Part shown: one piece after another, positions 63,826 through 64,000 of the stretch
Layout of the letters: every line of letters starts with the position of its first letter
How positions within the stretch are numbered: position 1 is the stretch's first letter
Assembly: GCA_040285825.1 (NCBI GenBank)
Contig: JAUPSS010000003.1
Location: 1,550,001-1,614,000 of the forward strand
DNA length: 64,000 bases
Reading direction: 5' to 3'
Source: Eukaryota sp. TZLM1-RC
Taxonomy: Eukaryota > Metamonada: BaSk clade
The notes under the pieces: generated by a model
Told to the model about the DNA's origin: nothing
Databases searched by the model: none
What the model saw: the letters and a program-made list of their open reading frames with translations, nothing else
Made by a program: the position numbers and the translations under genes

Positions 63826-64000
63826 ATTTGTTTGAATTCACCACAGCTCACTTTGCGTCATGCTCTAAATTGTTCTGAATTGATAACTAATCGTTCTTCA
63901 TTATATGATGCTGTATGAGACACTGTTTTTAATATGGCACGAACTGCAAGAATCTGGTGTATCAAAGAGCCTCTGCTGAAAGAAACATTGTCATTGAATA
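63826..64000 (+). mobile_element. Non-LTR retrotransposon fragment, right part
   Basis: Continues the element cut at 62,379. Removing the LTR element and one target copy rejoins the frame so that KCIC runs straight into ...LRHALNC, giving the C-x-C...H-x4-C motif typical after RT in this class. A TGA follows soon after (AV*), so the copy was or became defective. It runs to the window edge. Confidence 0.6.

Noticed and set aside
1-64000. tRNA or rRNA genes
   Set aside because: No convincing T-loop/B-box motif with a cloverleaf-compatible partner and no rRNA core sequence was seen by eye. A covariance-model scan could still find a divergent tRNA.

Overview
This window is a stretch of nuclear DNA from an AT-rich, gene-dense microbial eukaryote (a protist). 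The conserved genes are eukaryote-specific: Derlin, TAF5, UBE2O-type E2, polycystin channel, ANTH clathrin adaptor, TMEM208, ribosomal protein L38 and a propeller/RING trafficking protein. All three standard stop codons are used. The introns that can be inferred are extremely short: five well-supported ones are 26 to 30 nt, with GT...AG ends, and several carry GTATGT and TTTTAG/ACAG ends. I cannot name the species.

Layout. 0-9.2 kb: a retroelement scrap at the edge, a tandem CCCH zinc-finger protein, a 1,492-residue repetitive membrane protein, TMEM208 and one broken gene of unknown function. 9.3-21.5 kb: a transposon-rich block with a Tc1/mariner transposase, two copies of a ~3 kb element carrying a Fanzor-like RuvC nuclease (TnpB/OMEGA relative) plus a divergent second ORF, L38, a second unrelated IS607-type Fanzor pseudogene and a polycystin channel. 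21.5-24.7 kb: ANTH adaptor, leucine-rich-repeat protein, Derlin. 25.9-28.3 kb: a nest of retrotransposon pieces. 28.5-37.2 kb: an unknown 724-residue protein, a CoA-binding protein, and a UBE2O-like E2 and TAF5 that start 13 bp apart in opposite directions. 37.2-45 kb: a perfect 220-bp tandem duplication, a third Fanzor lineage (Fanzor1-like, decayed) and the most complete non-LTR retrotransposon of the window. 45-50.1 kb: a uridine-phosphorylase-like gene, the longest Fanzor ORF, a broken MJ1316-RCC1 gene, and a segmental duplication that copied the phosphorylase start together with the Fanzor end. 51-56.7 kb: RING, membrane-anchored, BSD-domain and propeller/RING genes. 57.2-60.9 kb: five tandem copies of a ~751-bp satellite with dimer-level order. 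61.5-64 kb: a retroelement split by a 1.45-kb miniature LTR element with intact LTRs, polypurine tract and target duplication.

Main result. Three distinct lineages of Fanzor (eukaryotic RNA-guided-nuclease family) sit within 40 kb. One is multi-copy and has a conserved ~250-bp segment just past the nuclease 3' end that is a candidate guide-RNA locus. Host genes cluster around secretory and endocytic trafficking (Derlin, TMEM208, ANTH, HPS5/VPS-like) and general nuclear functions, but nothing suggests they are co-regulated. All identities rest on reading motifs by eye; no database search was possible.
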